From the NCBI GenBank assembly GCA_024741835.1, contig JAENRP010000167.1:32106-96105 (forward strand): a stretch of DNA of 64,000 nt, written 5' to 3'. The position numbers and the translations under genes were made by a program. The notes beneath the pieces are model-generated. The model had not been told where the DNA came from, made no database searches, and saw only the letters and a list, made by a program, of their open reading frames with translations. The stretch comes from Diplocarpon mali. Lineage: Eukaryota; Ascomycota; Leotiomycetes; Helotiales; Drepanopezizaceae. The stretch's first letter is position 1, and each line of letters begins with the position of its first letter. This document shows, piece by piece, positions 24,275 through 35,460 of the stretch.

Positions 24275-25673
24275 GATTGTCTTAAGTAGTATAGGAAGTG
24301 AACTTAAAGAGATTATTAGAGATATGCTTACTAGCACTTATATTATATAGCTAACGATTCCTTAATTTTAATAAGAAGTAGGTAGAAGAACTAACTCCTA
24401 GGCCCGGCCCGCGAGTGGAAATTAGCCCTAGGGAGGAGTTGGAATTAACTCCTAAGCCTAGCTCGCGAGTGAGAATTGGCCCTAGGGTTAATAATAGTAT
24501 AGTATGCCTAAAGAGGTTATTATCTAACTCTTTGTCTTCCTTTTAAATCTTCTTAAAAGGCTTCTTGCCCTTTGGTAATAATAGCAAGGACTTATTATCC
24601 TTGCCTTTAAGGTGATAGAATACGTACTTCTTCCCTAAGTCCTTCTCCTAGGCCTCTCTTTTCAATTTATTAATTGCAAAGCAATCTTCTGCCTTATAGT
24701 ATAGCTCTAGTTGCTTATAATAAGGATAGGGAGAGTTAAGGGAGTTAAGGGAGTTGGTAGTATTCCTAAAGGTGCTCTTCTTTAAGTCTTTAAAACCTCC
24801 TTTATTATCTGACTTCTTATAGTTAGAGGAATGCAGCTTGCTAGCCGATTTGTTACTATATAAGATAGTTCCGTTTATCTTTGAACTCTATAAGGCTTGA
24901 GCTTCGTTAGTAATATCTTTAATAAGAGCTTTAAGCGTGATCTTTGATTTTCGTCTAGCTACTATAACTAAGCGAAGGTTAAAGCGTTATCAATTTGCCT
25001 AAATGGGCCATCTATTAGAATAGCTAGTAATAAATATAATAGGGTACTAGTAAGAGGAAGGGGCAGATTCGAGAGCTTCTAATTTAATAATCGAAAGCTT
25101 AAAAGCGATAATATAAGCTTTGAGTAAATTAAAGTCATTATATTTAATAGTAATATAAGTCTGGATAGCATTATATTCAAGTACTATTCTAGATCCTTTG
25201 TACTATTTTTAAAGAGCTTCTTATATATCTAAGGCAGATTTGTCGCCTTTTATATAAGCTAGTAGGCCTAGTTTGCAATTAAGTGTAATAGTAAGCTTCA
25301 TTTAAGATTCCTTAGCTTCCTATCTAACCTAATTATCCCTTTCCTTATTTATAATAGAACGGTCTTATAAGTCAACCTTAGGTAAAGCATATATTCTAGC
25401 TTTTATATAAAGATATATAGTTAAGGCATTTGACTTTGCAAGGTTCAAAACCTTATTCCTTTACTAGCTATAGTCCTTTACGCCTTTAAGCTTTTAAGAC
25501 TTAAGGAGGCTAAGGGTAGCCGAAGATAATAACAATATCTTATTTATATATTTGTATATAGAGTTATCGAAAGGAGGAGAAGGAAAAGGAGGAGGAGATA
25601 AACTGTTAAATTCGAGTTTAAGGTACTATATATTAGTCCCTTTAAAAATAGGTGATTCAGGCAGTAGAGTACT

Positions 25674-25972
25674 TGTTGGTACGCAGATTCCTATGCAAGA
25701 GGCAAGCCATCCTCGTTCCTAGGGTCATCCTATACAGCTATACCATATGCGATATAAGGGGTTTCGTATGTATTTCAGACAGCTGTTTAGCCAGAGGACC
25801 TCGGAAGGATATCTATATACAGCTAAGAGGGAATATAAGAGGGAGGATATTTAGAGGTATAAAGGTACTATCTTAGTTATATAAAGATAGACAGATATTA
25901 TAATAAATTCTTTTTAATAATAAGTACTTAACTATATTCATATAAATATCGATTATTAGTATAGAACCTATA
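25674..25972 (+). repeat. 5' LTR of copia element 2
   Basis: 299 bp, TGTTGGTACGCAG to GAACCTATA, matching 33401-33699 in length and register. Confidence 0.9.
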
Positions 25973-26099
25973 CTAATTAGTAGTAGCACCTTTACTATAG
26001 ATAGCAAGGTTATTAAACTAAAGAATTCTTTCTTAATTTTAAAGAGTACTTAATTATATTTCTGGCTTACCTTAAATACTAACCCAAATATATAAAGTA

Positions 26100-29000
26100 A
26101 TATTAATTACTACTAAAGGGAAAAAGGCGAAAGGTATGCGAATTTAGCTAAAGTTGTTACTTTAAAGGTAGATACTATCCTCTTCTACCTGCGTTCTATC
26201 ACGCATTATAATTAGGGCAAAACTAGAGTGCAATCGGTATCCTAATTATAACTAGATAATAGTATAACAATATATAAAATATAACTATATTAGACTTCTT
26301 TCGGACCCTATTAGGGCGTAGAGCAATGTCCGGACAATATTAGGAAATAATCAAAGGGGGACTATTAATACCACTTAATCTAAGGTAACCCTAGATACTA
26401 AAGGACCTCGAAAGGAATATAAGACCTTAAGAGGATTAACCTAGCGAAGAGGCCCTTAGACTAAAAGATCAATATATAAAGAACTTTCGAAAGATATTAT
26501 AAGATAGCAAAAGGAGAGGGCTATACCTTGCCAAGGACTTCTAAGAGGAATTCTAAGATTAGACAATTAGCAACTTTAAATCGCTAGATAAAGACGTTCA
26601 ATAACGCCTAAGGGACAACCTTTAGTACTATAGAGTATATATTCAATGTAAGAAAGGCGTTTCGATCGGCTAGGCACTTTTCGATATAGTATACTAAGAA
26701 GGAAACGAGTAGCTAAAAGACCAGCTAAAGTCATAGACCTAAGAAGTACCGAACTCAATTATAGCACAATTTCTAAGATATAAAACAAGGTCTACTTTAG
26801 AATTTGCCAAGTCTATGCAAATAAGCGAGCCACCCGCTTAAAGGGTTACTATAGCTAAATAAGAGATACTATATTAAGACTCGCTTTGGCAAAGATACCT
26901 TAGATATAATAATAATACTTTATAAAACAACCTATATAAAGTAGACACTCTAAGATAAATAACCGAATAGTATAACCTTAAAAGAATACCTTATCAACCC
27001 TGATTAGGATGGACCTTAGTCTTATAATACTTAGAGATCCCGAATCTAATACTAATGCCGCTGATCTAACCGAGAGATAGATCGTTACTACCCTTTACTA
27101 TAAGGAGGGGTTTAAAAGCGCTTTTAGACCTTAACTAAAGCGATGCTTAACTATCCTAGTATATTATAGAACCTTTGACTTTAGATTAGGCCAAAACCCT
27201 TATAAATCTGAGTAAGATATATACTAAAGAGACTTAGTACTTAAGTAGGAAAGATCACCTTAATAAGAAGCTTTATATATTCGCCGATTTATGCTAAAGA
27301 GCCTTAGTAGACTAAAGCATATGGTATAAAGCCTTTCCATCTATACTATAAGACTCAGCCTTAATATACTACTATTAGTACTTGCAAAATAAGAACTTTA
27401 AGTTTACCAAGCTAGTAGAGGCCATTCGGGCCAATTACAAGACCGAAGAAAGAAGTAGCAGATTCCTAAGGAGGTGGTTTCGGCTAACATTTGACCTATT
27501 CTAATAAGAGGACTACTAAAGGGGGAAACCGATCTTAACCCAACTTAAGAACTATACTAAGGAGCTGCAAAACTTACAATTAGGCCTATATACTAGTATA
27601 AGAAACGATCGATCGATTAGAGATAGACTTATATAAGGTGTTTCTAGGAATCGGCTATTCTAAATAGCACTTTTTAAGCTATTAGCGACATTCCTAGCTC
27701 TATTGGATAGCTTATAGGCTTGCGCAAGAGTAGTTGCCTAAGATAGACTATCTAAATCCTAGCACCCTAGTTCGGCTATTAATAGACCCTAATATCATTT
27801 AGTCAAGGAGCAAAGGCAATCTATAGTACACTTTTCGAATAGAAAGATAAAGTTTACCTAAGGTAATAAGAGAGGAACAACCTTTTAATTAAAACCAGGC
27901 TATATAAGGTATATTATATACTAGAAAAAGGACTACTATAGTAGCAAGCATTTAAAAGAAGAAAGAGCCACCTAAAAGTCTCGCTATATAGTAAGCCAAC
28001 GAGCCAAAGGATATAAGCTAATAGATAAAATATACAAGGCATATCTCTTATAAGAAGATAAAAGAGCATATTCAAAGGGTAATAGGACCGATAAGGATAA
28101 ATAGGAAACGTCTTTAAAAGAGGAGGACTAAGCAATTAGCGACCCTAAGGATAGTAATATCAACTTTACTATAATATTCCTAGCTTTTGAAAAGGAGTAT
28201 AACTCAAGAACTATGCTTAACCAGCTTGAAAAGTAAAAGGCTAAATACCTCTTAATAATAAGGGTTAATAAACTAATACAAACGGACCCTAAGGTCTTTA
28301 TAACCTAGTAGACGGATCAGTTCTTTTAAGGATTCCTGATTAATATAGGCGCTTTAAATAAAAATGTAAGAGGAATCAACTAATTCAAAGCCTTATAAAA
28401 TATATAAGACGCAGTTCTAGCTCCACTCGGCGCTGAAAAGCATAAAATTACCTTTAAGGCAGGTTCGCGAAATGCAATCGGCAAGACAACTGTTCGAATA
28501 CTAGCAGGCCCTATAGAGTTCTTAATTATAAAGGCAGATATACCGTTTTTAATCTGCTTGCAACAACTCGATAAAATAGGAGCTAAATACAATAATCTGC
28601 GCAATTTGCTTATTATCAGCAAGGAGAAACACTTAATTATTAGAAAACACAGGCACCTATAGCTCTTACTTAATACAATAGAGCAACTTCTAATAACTTT
28701 AAAGGGTATAATCAATATATGCCACTTAATAGAAATAGAGATCCGAAGGCTATATAAAAGATTCGGACATCCTTTAGTAAAGCGCCTTAAATACCTCTTA
28801 AACTAGGCCGGTTATAATATAGACTCTAGCATTATAGTAAGAGTAAAGGAAATATACCGATACTGCTAACTCTACGCCAACGCCCCTTATAAATTCCGAT
28901 TTAAGCTATAAGACGATATTGACTTCAATTATACTATATATATCAATATTGCTTAGTTCGGTAAAAGGAACGCCCTTTATATAATTAATAAAGCGATAGG

Positions 29001-31620
29001 ATTTAAAGCCGCAAGGTTCTTATAAAAGGAAATAGGAGCACATTCGGCCGACGCAGTGTTTCAAGCCCTTAAATTAGCTTAGCTAGATACGTATATTAGA
29101 CCTCCTAATTTTATAATATACAACTATAGCACTAACTTCAACTCGGCAGAGTTCAAAAGCTCTTTAAGATCTATAGGAATAACCCCTAAGCTAGTTCCTA
29201 TAAAGGCGCACTACTCTATCGGCAAGGTCAAACAGTATCATTGCCCTCTAAGACGTGCCTTTAAGATAATAACAGCTAAATACCCCTGATTAAGCAATGA
29301 TAAGAGGCTGCAAATGGCCGTTAAGGCAGTTAATAATATAGCAGGACCTAATAGGATGATTCTTACCTTACTCGTTTTCAAGGCATATCTAAGGCTAACT
29401 GAACTAGATCTACTAAATCCGTCGGTAGAATAGAAGGTAATAATAATTAAAAAGGCTATAAAGGAAGTTAGGAAGATCTATGCTACTCGCAAGGTTAATA
29501 ACGCTTTAGACATAAGGAATGGCCCTAGAACTACTTATATCTACAATTTAAGGCTAAAAGACCTAGTATTAGTATATTAAGAGAAGGGAGGATAGATAGG
29601 CCTATTCGAGTTCCTAGGCTTAGAAAACGAAACCTATATAGTTGATATTAGCGGTAGAATAAGGCACTTTAGATTAATAAGCGTACGTCTATTTAAAACT
29701 AATAATAAAGAAAACTGCCTAAAGGAAACTAAAGGAACTAAACCTAAGGATCAAACGACTATTAAAAGGGAGTAGAACGCAACTAATATCAATAAAGAAG
29801 TAAAGCCCTTTCGCTTAATTAAGCCGCAACTTAATAGCTGCAAGCAATCGCTAAGAGTAGAGGTTCCCTTTATTAAGCCTATTTCCAATCTTCTTATAAT
29901 TGATAATAACTATAATATTAAGATATAGATATCCTTTAGAGTAGATAATAAGCTATATGTAGCCAAATCGGAGGTATTCCTAATAGAGAAGGAGAATAAG
30001 GACTAGGAACTATCGCAGAAGCTATAGGCAGAAGGCAAGATCACCACTCCTAGGCGCCCTTTTTAGCAATCTCGCTTAAAGGAGTACTAAGGGCTGATAA
30101 ATAGAAGGGTATTTATACTAATAAATAAAAATGACCCTGCTATAAAAGGCAAGAGGATCTTCAAATCGAGAATAGTTAATAAGATAAAGGGAAAGGAGAT
30201 AGATCACCTATTCGAGAAATCACGCTTAGTTGTATAGGCCTAGAACGATACTAGTAAGAAGGAGGAAGGCATAATCACTCAATCCCCAACCATCTAATAA
30301 GCAAGCTAACGCCTTTTGGTATTACTTTTAGCATCAATCTAGAAACACTTTAAAAAATAGGGCAAGAAGGGCATCCTTAGCCTACGGGATATTATATAAG
30401 CGTACACCTAGGCAGCTTCGAAGCTACTATACAATATATTTGTATTTCCCTTATAAGATATTGCTAAGCTATTCCCTATAGGTATAGTCTTTAAAGTGGT
30501 ACTGCCGCTCTACGGCATTCCTAAATTAGGAAATCACTAGTTTAGCACCTACTATAAGCATTATCGCAGCAATCTTAGTATAGCCAACTCAACTTATAAC
30601 CCCTGTCTATTATTAACCTTAAGTACTTCTCCCTTTTTCAGCATAGTAGGAATACAAACAGATAATACTTTGATACTTAAAGAAGCAGACTTTTTAAAAA
30701 AGGAGGAAGATAAGATCAAAAGGGTAGGATTCCTTACAAAGCTAATACAATACCTATTGAGCACTAAATCACTAGCTTTTAATAGGTATATTATTTCCTA
30801 AGAAGGGGATATAGTATATATATAACAAAAGGGCCAGGGCCAAAGGCTGGAACTAGTCGACACTTCTTAAAAGGGCTATAAGCAATAATACCTAGAGTAG
30901 AGAGCAAGAGGAGCTTATTTAGCTATAATCTATTAGCCAGAAGCTTCCTTCGATTTGTCAGCTGCAGTCTAATACTAGGATCTAATAGTTTAAAATGCGG
31001 AGAATCTAAATAAGCGACTTAAGTGGATTCGAAACAACCCCGAAAGAGGCCTGACCTACCTTACTATCAATTTGCAAAACGCTAAACTATTCACATTTAT
31101 CGATAGATCTTTTGCCAATAATAAGGATTTAAGCTCGCAGATCGGCTATATTATTATACTAGCTACTAAAGAAGAAGGAGAATCGCAGTTTACTCTAAAA
31201 GGCAATATTCTATACTATAGCTTAATGAAGTATAAGAGAATGATAAGAGCTATACTAGCCTCTGAACTATATGCTATAGTAGCAGGTATTAATATGCTAG
31301 TTTCTATAGCTATAACAATCGATATAGTAATAGCTAAGCTGAGTCTACCCCGCCTCCCTACTATTATATATACAGATTCCCTCTCCTTATATAAGTGTAT
31401 TATCAAATTGGGTATTATAAAGGAGAAGCGATTGATAATTGATATAATAGCTATTCGATAATCGTATAAGAATAGGGAGCTTATAGAGATACGTTAGATC
31501 GATAGCGCTAGCAACCCCGCTGACGCTATAACAAAAGCCAATCTAAATCAGGCCCTTTAGCAACTGGTAGATACTAATTCGATAACTATTAAAAAGGAGG
31601 GATAGGTATAAAGGCCTATT
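26100..31620 (+). pseudogene. gag-pol remains of copia element 2
   Basis: Domains in order: gag about 26100-27980 with a degraded zinc knuckle near 27900-27950; protease about 28320-28360, where FLINIGA stands for an original DSGA-like site; pre-integrase zinc region about 28740-28900 (RFGHPLVKRL); integrase 28900-29560 with SIGKVKQYHCPLRRA and ALKIIT-type residues; reverse transcriptase about 30190-31060; RNase H about 31072-31620. The RNase H stretch is open for 129 codons and contains FIDRSFANNKDLSSQIGY, ASELYAIVAG and, after one stop, IDSASNPADAITKA. The remaining frame carries many TAG/TAA codons. It is not functional. Confidence 0.85.
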
Positions 31621-33400
31621 AAGGCATAACCAGACTTGAAAAGGTCTTAGATTAATAATATCTAATATTTTTAATTATAAGCTATTAATAATTTTTTTTA
31701 TTTATTTTTTATTTTACTATAAGATATATTCTTACACTTACTATTACTACCTTCTTTTTATCTTTTCTTACTTACCTATGCGTACTTGCATTTTTTTTAT
31801 CACTTAAGTAGTACTAGAGAAGGAGGTTATAGCAAAGTAGCAATTATTATATTGCTAAAGATAACAATCTACTAACAATTCCACCTCTAATAAGCACCTA
31901 TCCTAAGCACTAGGATTTCTAAGGCATAGATCCCTAAACCCTTAAGGCCTAGAAGCCTTATTACCTAAAGCAGCGGCTAAGTTGGCCTGCTCCTTTTAAG
32001 CTTGCACTTAAGTAAGAGCGGCTGCGATCTCCTTTAGATTTAACTTATTTAAATTACTAAGATCCAGATCCTTACCCTTTAGAAAGCCCTTAAAAAGCAC
32101 TTATCTACCCTTGCCTTTTTAGCGGCGGATATTATTAGAGGGAGCCTAAGAGCGGCCTCTAGCTAAGCTAAATAGCCCTTCTATATACTAGAGGGAGCCG
32201 AGCACCTCAGCGCCTTAAGTTTTAAAATGCCTAAAGGCAGCATTACCGCCTTAGATAGCGTATAATAGATCTTGCGAATAGTCAGTTATTGATATTAGAT
32301 AGATTCAAAGGTACGTATAGCTTACTAGGTGTTCGCAAGGTCGATACTATAGTAGAGAGTATAAGCTTTATTCAGCTAGGCTAGCTAAAGGGCATCCTAA
32401 GTCTTTAGGACTATAAAGATTTATATCTAAGTCTCTTTAAATAGGATTCAAGCCGCCTCTTAGATTGCTTTAATATCGCCACTAACCTAAGCATCCTAAA
32501 GGATAATATACTTATTCTAAGCTTAGATAGGTATCTAAAACAAATATCTATTAAAGGTTATTAAAGCAAAAGGATATTAGAGGGCACTTATTAGGATATA
32601 CTTAGCCTACTATACAATATAATAGTCATACTTCTTAAAAGTAAGAGTATTAAAGGCATATATATGGCTAGTATTATTCTTACTAGCCTCCTTTCTTAAT
32701 ATTATACGCGTATAATATACGTATAGCACCCGAAAGGCCTTAGGCAGATCTTTTAAATTGCATTCAAGCACTATCCAAGTCAGCAATATATATATTAGAG
32801 GGGGTCGGCCAACTATTAAAGCACTTACTAATAATAATAATATTAGTAATAAGATAATATAGGATAAGATCTACTAAAGGGTTAATCAACTTAAAAGTAA
32901 GAAGAGGAATCGACCTATTTATAAGAAGTAGGAGTTAGAGTTAAAAGATCAAGGGAGGAGGGAAGCTCAATATATATGCCTTCTTAAAGGCCCCTCTTTT
33001 CCCTTTTATAGATTATTATAATTCATAGCTATAGTAGATTATAACTCCAGATGACTCTTTAATAAAGAGTCTCAAACCTACTAGAACGCAACCGGACTAT
33101 AATCGCACTACTATAAGGCTTAAATAAAGACCTTAGATTGCTTCTATCACTTAGACACCTTTCCTTTCCCTCTTTACTATTTTATCTTTACTATTTACCT
33201 TTATCTTTACTATTCTACTTTATATATATACTATCCTTATTACCTATTATATCTGCCTTTGCTATTAAGCTATTTGTCTTTGCTATTCTATTCTTTATTA
33301 CTATTTGATTATTTGCTACTAATCTGCCTCCTTTATACACCTATTCTACGTACTTCCTTATGCAAGTTGAAAAGGTCTTTTCAAAAGAAAGTACTACCAG
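31620..33400 (-). other. Extra 1.8-kb segment between RNase H and 3' LTR of copia element 2
   Basis: This is not copia gag-pol. On the minus strand, about 31950-32800 reads through in largely one frame if RIP-type TAA/TAG codons are counted as former Gln/Trp/Arg codons. Visible pieces include GNAAFRHFKT, FSLARGRS, SNNIRR and DLDLSNLNKLNLKEIAAAL. I do not recognise the protein. It could be a captured gene, an antisense ORF typical of some retrotransposon lineages, or another decayed element. The last 200 bases (33180-33400) are pyrimidine-rich. Confidence 0.4.
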
Positions 33401-33699
33401 TATTAGTACGCAGATTCCTATGCAAGAGGCAAGCTATCCTTATTCCTAGGGTCATCCTATATAGCTATACTATATACAATATAAAGGGTTTTATATATAT
33501 TTCAAACGGCTATTTAGCCAGAGGACCTTAAAAGGATATCTATATACAGCTAGGAGGGAATATAGGAGGGAGGACATTCAAAGGTATAAAGGTACTATCT
33601 CAGTCATATAGAGATAGACAGATATTATAATAGATTCTTTTTAATAATAAGTACTTAACTATATTCACGTGAATATCGATTACCAGTATAGAACCTATA
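33401..33699 (+). repeat. 3' LTR of copia element 2
   Basis: 299 bp, starting TATTAGTACGCAG. It keeps TTCACGTGAA at 33665-33674, which RIP has erased in the 5' copy. Confidence 0.9.
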
Positions 33700-33704
33700 G
33701 TACT

Positions 33705-33945
33705 TTTAGCAATTAAGCTGGTAATCTCAGCTATTAGTCCTAATGATTTAGCTATAGTGACAAATCTTGCGTAAGCTTAGATTATTACATAGCGCTCTAG
33801 AAGGGGAGTAGCCACTATTTTATTATTAAGATAACGCTTATTATACGTTATTAGTTAAGTAAAACTCAAAATGTCGATCAGCCTTTTCGTTTATAAAGGA
33901 GACTCTGATCGATGGAATTTGTCAAATGCTATTCATAGGCATATA
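33705..33945 (-). pseudogene. 5' leader and start of gag of copia element 1
   Basis: Continues directly from position 25668/25673 once the nested element and one TSD copy are removed. Too degraded to define a start codon. Confidence 0.6.
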
Positions 33946-33957
33946 GGGCTTATAACC
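33946..33957 (-). other. Half-tRNA-type primer-binding site of copia element 1
   Basis: Directly abuts the 5' LTR. On the minus strand it reads GGTTATAAGCCC, one G-to-A change from the complement of the initiator-Met tRNA anticodon arm. Confidence 0.7.
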
Positions 33958-34197
33958 TATAGCAATAAGGTTCTCTAATAGTAAACTTGATAGTAAACTA
34001 GAAGAGGGTATAAAGAAGTATAAGGTGCAAACGACGATATTAGGTATCTTATATCTTAATTCATAAGAGCTCTCTAACTATGAGCTATTTAACAAGGGCT
34101 GCTACTAAGTCATATGGCAAGTCATATAACATATCATATATATAATGTATCATATGATAGATCATATGACAAATATATGACAGGCATTCCTGCAACA
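33958..34197 (-). repeat. 5' LTR (right) of copia element 1
   Basis: 240 bp, ending CCTGCAACA on the plus strand and followed by the TSD TATTT. Its changes relative to the cleaner solo copies are mainly G-to-A, whereas the left LTR also has many C-to-T. Confidence 0.9.
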
Positions 34198-34202
34198 TAT
34201 TT

Positions 34203-35460
34203 TGACAATATATATATATATATCGTTTATCAAAGTAGCGAGCAAGGCAATGAGTGTAGCCACAGTTCAGTCCACTGGTATTCGTCTAAACCTAGCCTTG
34301 CAAACCAACGATAATGGATATTTGTAAATAAATCTGCAATTCACATCACCTGCATATGAGGACGAGCGCATGGCATCATGATTCCTCCTATTTCTAGGGG
34401 CCCAGGGCCCTCCCACTAAATAGCCACAGGTTGTAGCGACACTCTGTGTCTATCCAGATACAGAAGTTTAGCACATCCCTTACACCCCATCTTGGGGGAA
34501 CTACTCTCAGTTTATTTACTTGCATTTCTTAAAATGTACCCGCTCTTTGAATATCATAACGCAAGATCGCTTCAGAACTGATCGGCGCAGGGAAAGACTG
34601 GTATCTGTAGACTGATGGAATGCTAAACTAGCTGCAAGCAGAGGAGCACTCGTGTCAGGGTTCGTCAACCAAAACAATAAGGCAATACATATCCTTGTCT
34701 TTATTAAAAATAGTAAAAGCACAGAACCATCGTTCTCCCCCCGCTCCCACCACCATACCCGAGGGGCAGAGCCACAGTTATACATCGAGAATATCATTAG
34801 GTGTTCGAGATGAACAGGCATCAGAAGCCGACTGGTTTTAGGCCTTTCTCCACCCTTTTTGGCATGCGTGTTAGATACTAGTGCGGAGCTTGGCAGTTTG
34901 GTATTGAATCCAACTCCCAACCGCTGTTTGAAGTCTTTCTACTCCAATTTTTATCTGTTTGGCAGAAGCTGGACCAGAGAAAATAGACATTCTCGCTTAT
35001 GGGAGTTTCAAGCTAGCTGAAATATGAAAGCTGCATAGCTGGAAAACTATCCGGTATGTGATTCACTTGCTGCAGAAGATAGATAGATGCGTGTTTATAG
35101 GTGCTACTTATCAGGGTTTAAAGCGTTCGGTTCTCTCTCCGAAAAGCTGGAACTCCTGCTTTCAGTTAGGTTTTAGCAAGTTCTTTTATCTAATTTCTAT
35201 GCAGAACCAAGAATACTTACTTATTCTACTGCCAAGATTATCTAAATATGCTCTGCACTTGTACACACCACTACGCACGACTTCACCAATTTATCATCCA
35301 TTGCGCGCCAAGGTTCGTGAGATATTTTCTCTTTATTATGAACACGAACTTCATTGAACATTATCGAATAGACCGGCGTGTATTACATGGGCAAGTCATT
35401 AGATATGATGCCTCCGGATTATATATGTACACAGAACGTACAGCGCACCCCGGTGGGCGA
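34203..35460. other. Intergenic; one unconvincing 134-codon minus-strand frame
   Basis: A minus-strand frame at 34516-34920 encodes 134 residues with no recognised domain and a hydrophobic stretch (LLLFLIKTRICIALLFWL). I see no splice partners and would not call it a gene without transcript evidence. Confidence 0.3.

Larger units (their letters stand above)
20658..24470. repeat. Six dispersed copies of a GC-rich 23-bp near-palindrome
   Basis: Copies at 20658-20680, 22555-22577, 22603-22625, 22648-22670 (forward) and 24394-24416, 24448-24470 (reverse). The forward form starts ACTCGCGG and ends CTAGGAGT with a GGCCC/GGCC core, and is close to self-complementary. The AT-rich copia sequence around them contrasts sharply. 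Where clustered, copies sit 45-54 bp apart with similar linker sequence. Confidence 0.8.
20498..25668 (-). pseudogene. gag-pol remains of copia element 1 (distal part)
   Basis: On the minus strand, from right to left: gag with a zinc-knuckle-like segment ending EDCFAINKLKRE near 24640-24700 (its Cys codons partly changed to Tyr); integrase at about 22750-23600 with NRGKEYSL and TLYTPEQDSRSEQSIR; reverse transcriptase at roughly 21100-22400; and RNase H at 20780-21000 with ICDNQRALYL, YINIKFYYIRQELRKG and TKDNAADGLTKSL. These are classic copia motifs in copia order (integrase before reverse transcriptase). Many in-frame TAA/TAG codons are present. The first part of gag lies beyond the nested element at 33705-33945. 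Confidence 0.8.
25669..33704 (+). mobile_element. Copia element 2: complete Ty1/copia retrotransposon nested in element 1, including TSDs
   Basis: Two 299-bp direct LTRs (25674-25972 and 33401-33699) enclose it. The pentamer GTACT flanks the unit (25669-25673 and 33700-33704), and the host copia gag sequence resumes on the other side. It reads on the plus strand, opposite to its host element. The total of 8.0 kb is long for a copia element, because about 1.8 kb of extra sequence lies between RNase H and the 3' LTR. The coding region is destroyed by stop codons of RIP type. Confidence 0.9.
20253..34202 (-). mobile_element. Copia element 1: complete Ty1/copia retrotransposon with nested insertions, including 5-bp TSDs
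   Basis: Two 240-bp direct LTRs (20258-20497 and 33958-34197) enclose the unit, and the pentamer TATTT flanks both outer ends (20253-20257 and 34198-34202). The element therefore entered as one piece. It reads on the minus strand: PBS next to the right LTR, gag, integrase, reverse transcriptase, RNase H, then a purine tract (AAAGGGG) next to the left LTR. Subtracting the nested 8-kb element and the solo LTR leaves about 5.6 kb, normal for the family. Differences between the two LTRs (about 28 positions) are all transitions by my alignment, as RIP produces. No frame remains open, so the element is dead. Confidence 0.9.

Noticed and set aside
20658..24470. CRISPR-like array from the regularly spaced 23-mers
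   Set aside because: Too few copies, mixed orientation, similar linkers, and a eukaryotic retrotransposon context.
31072..31461. 129-codon open frame as a host gene
   Set aside because: It is the copia RNase H segment that happens to lack RIP stops, flanked by the rest of the element.
34516..34920. 134-codon minus-strand hypothetical protein
   Set aside because: No domain, no introns and unremarkable context; kept only as a low-confidence mention.
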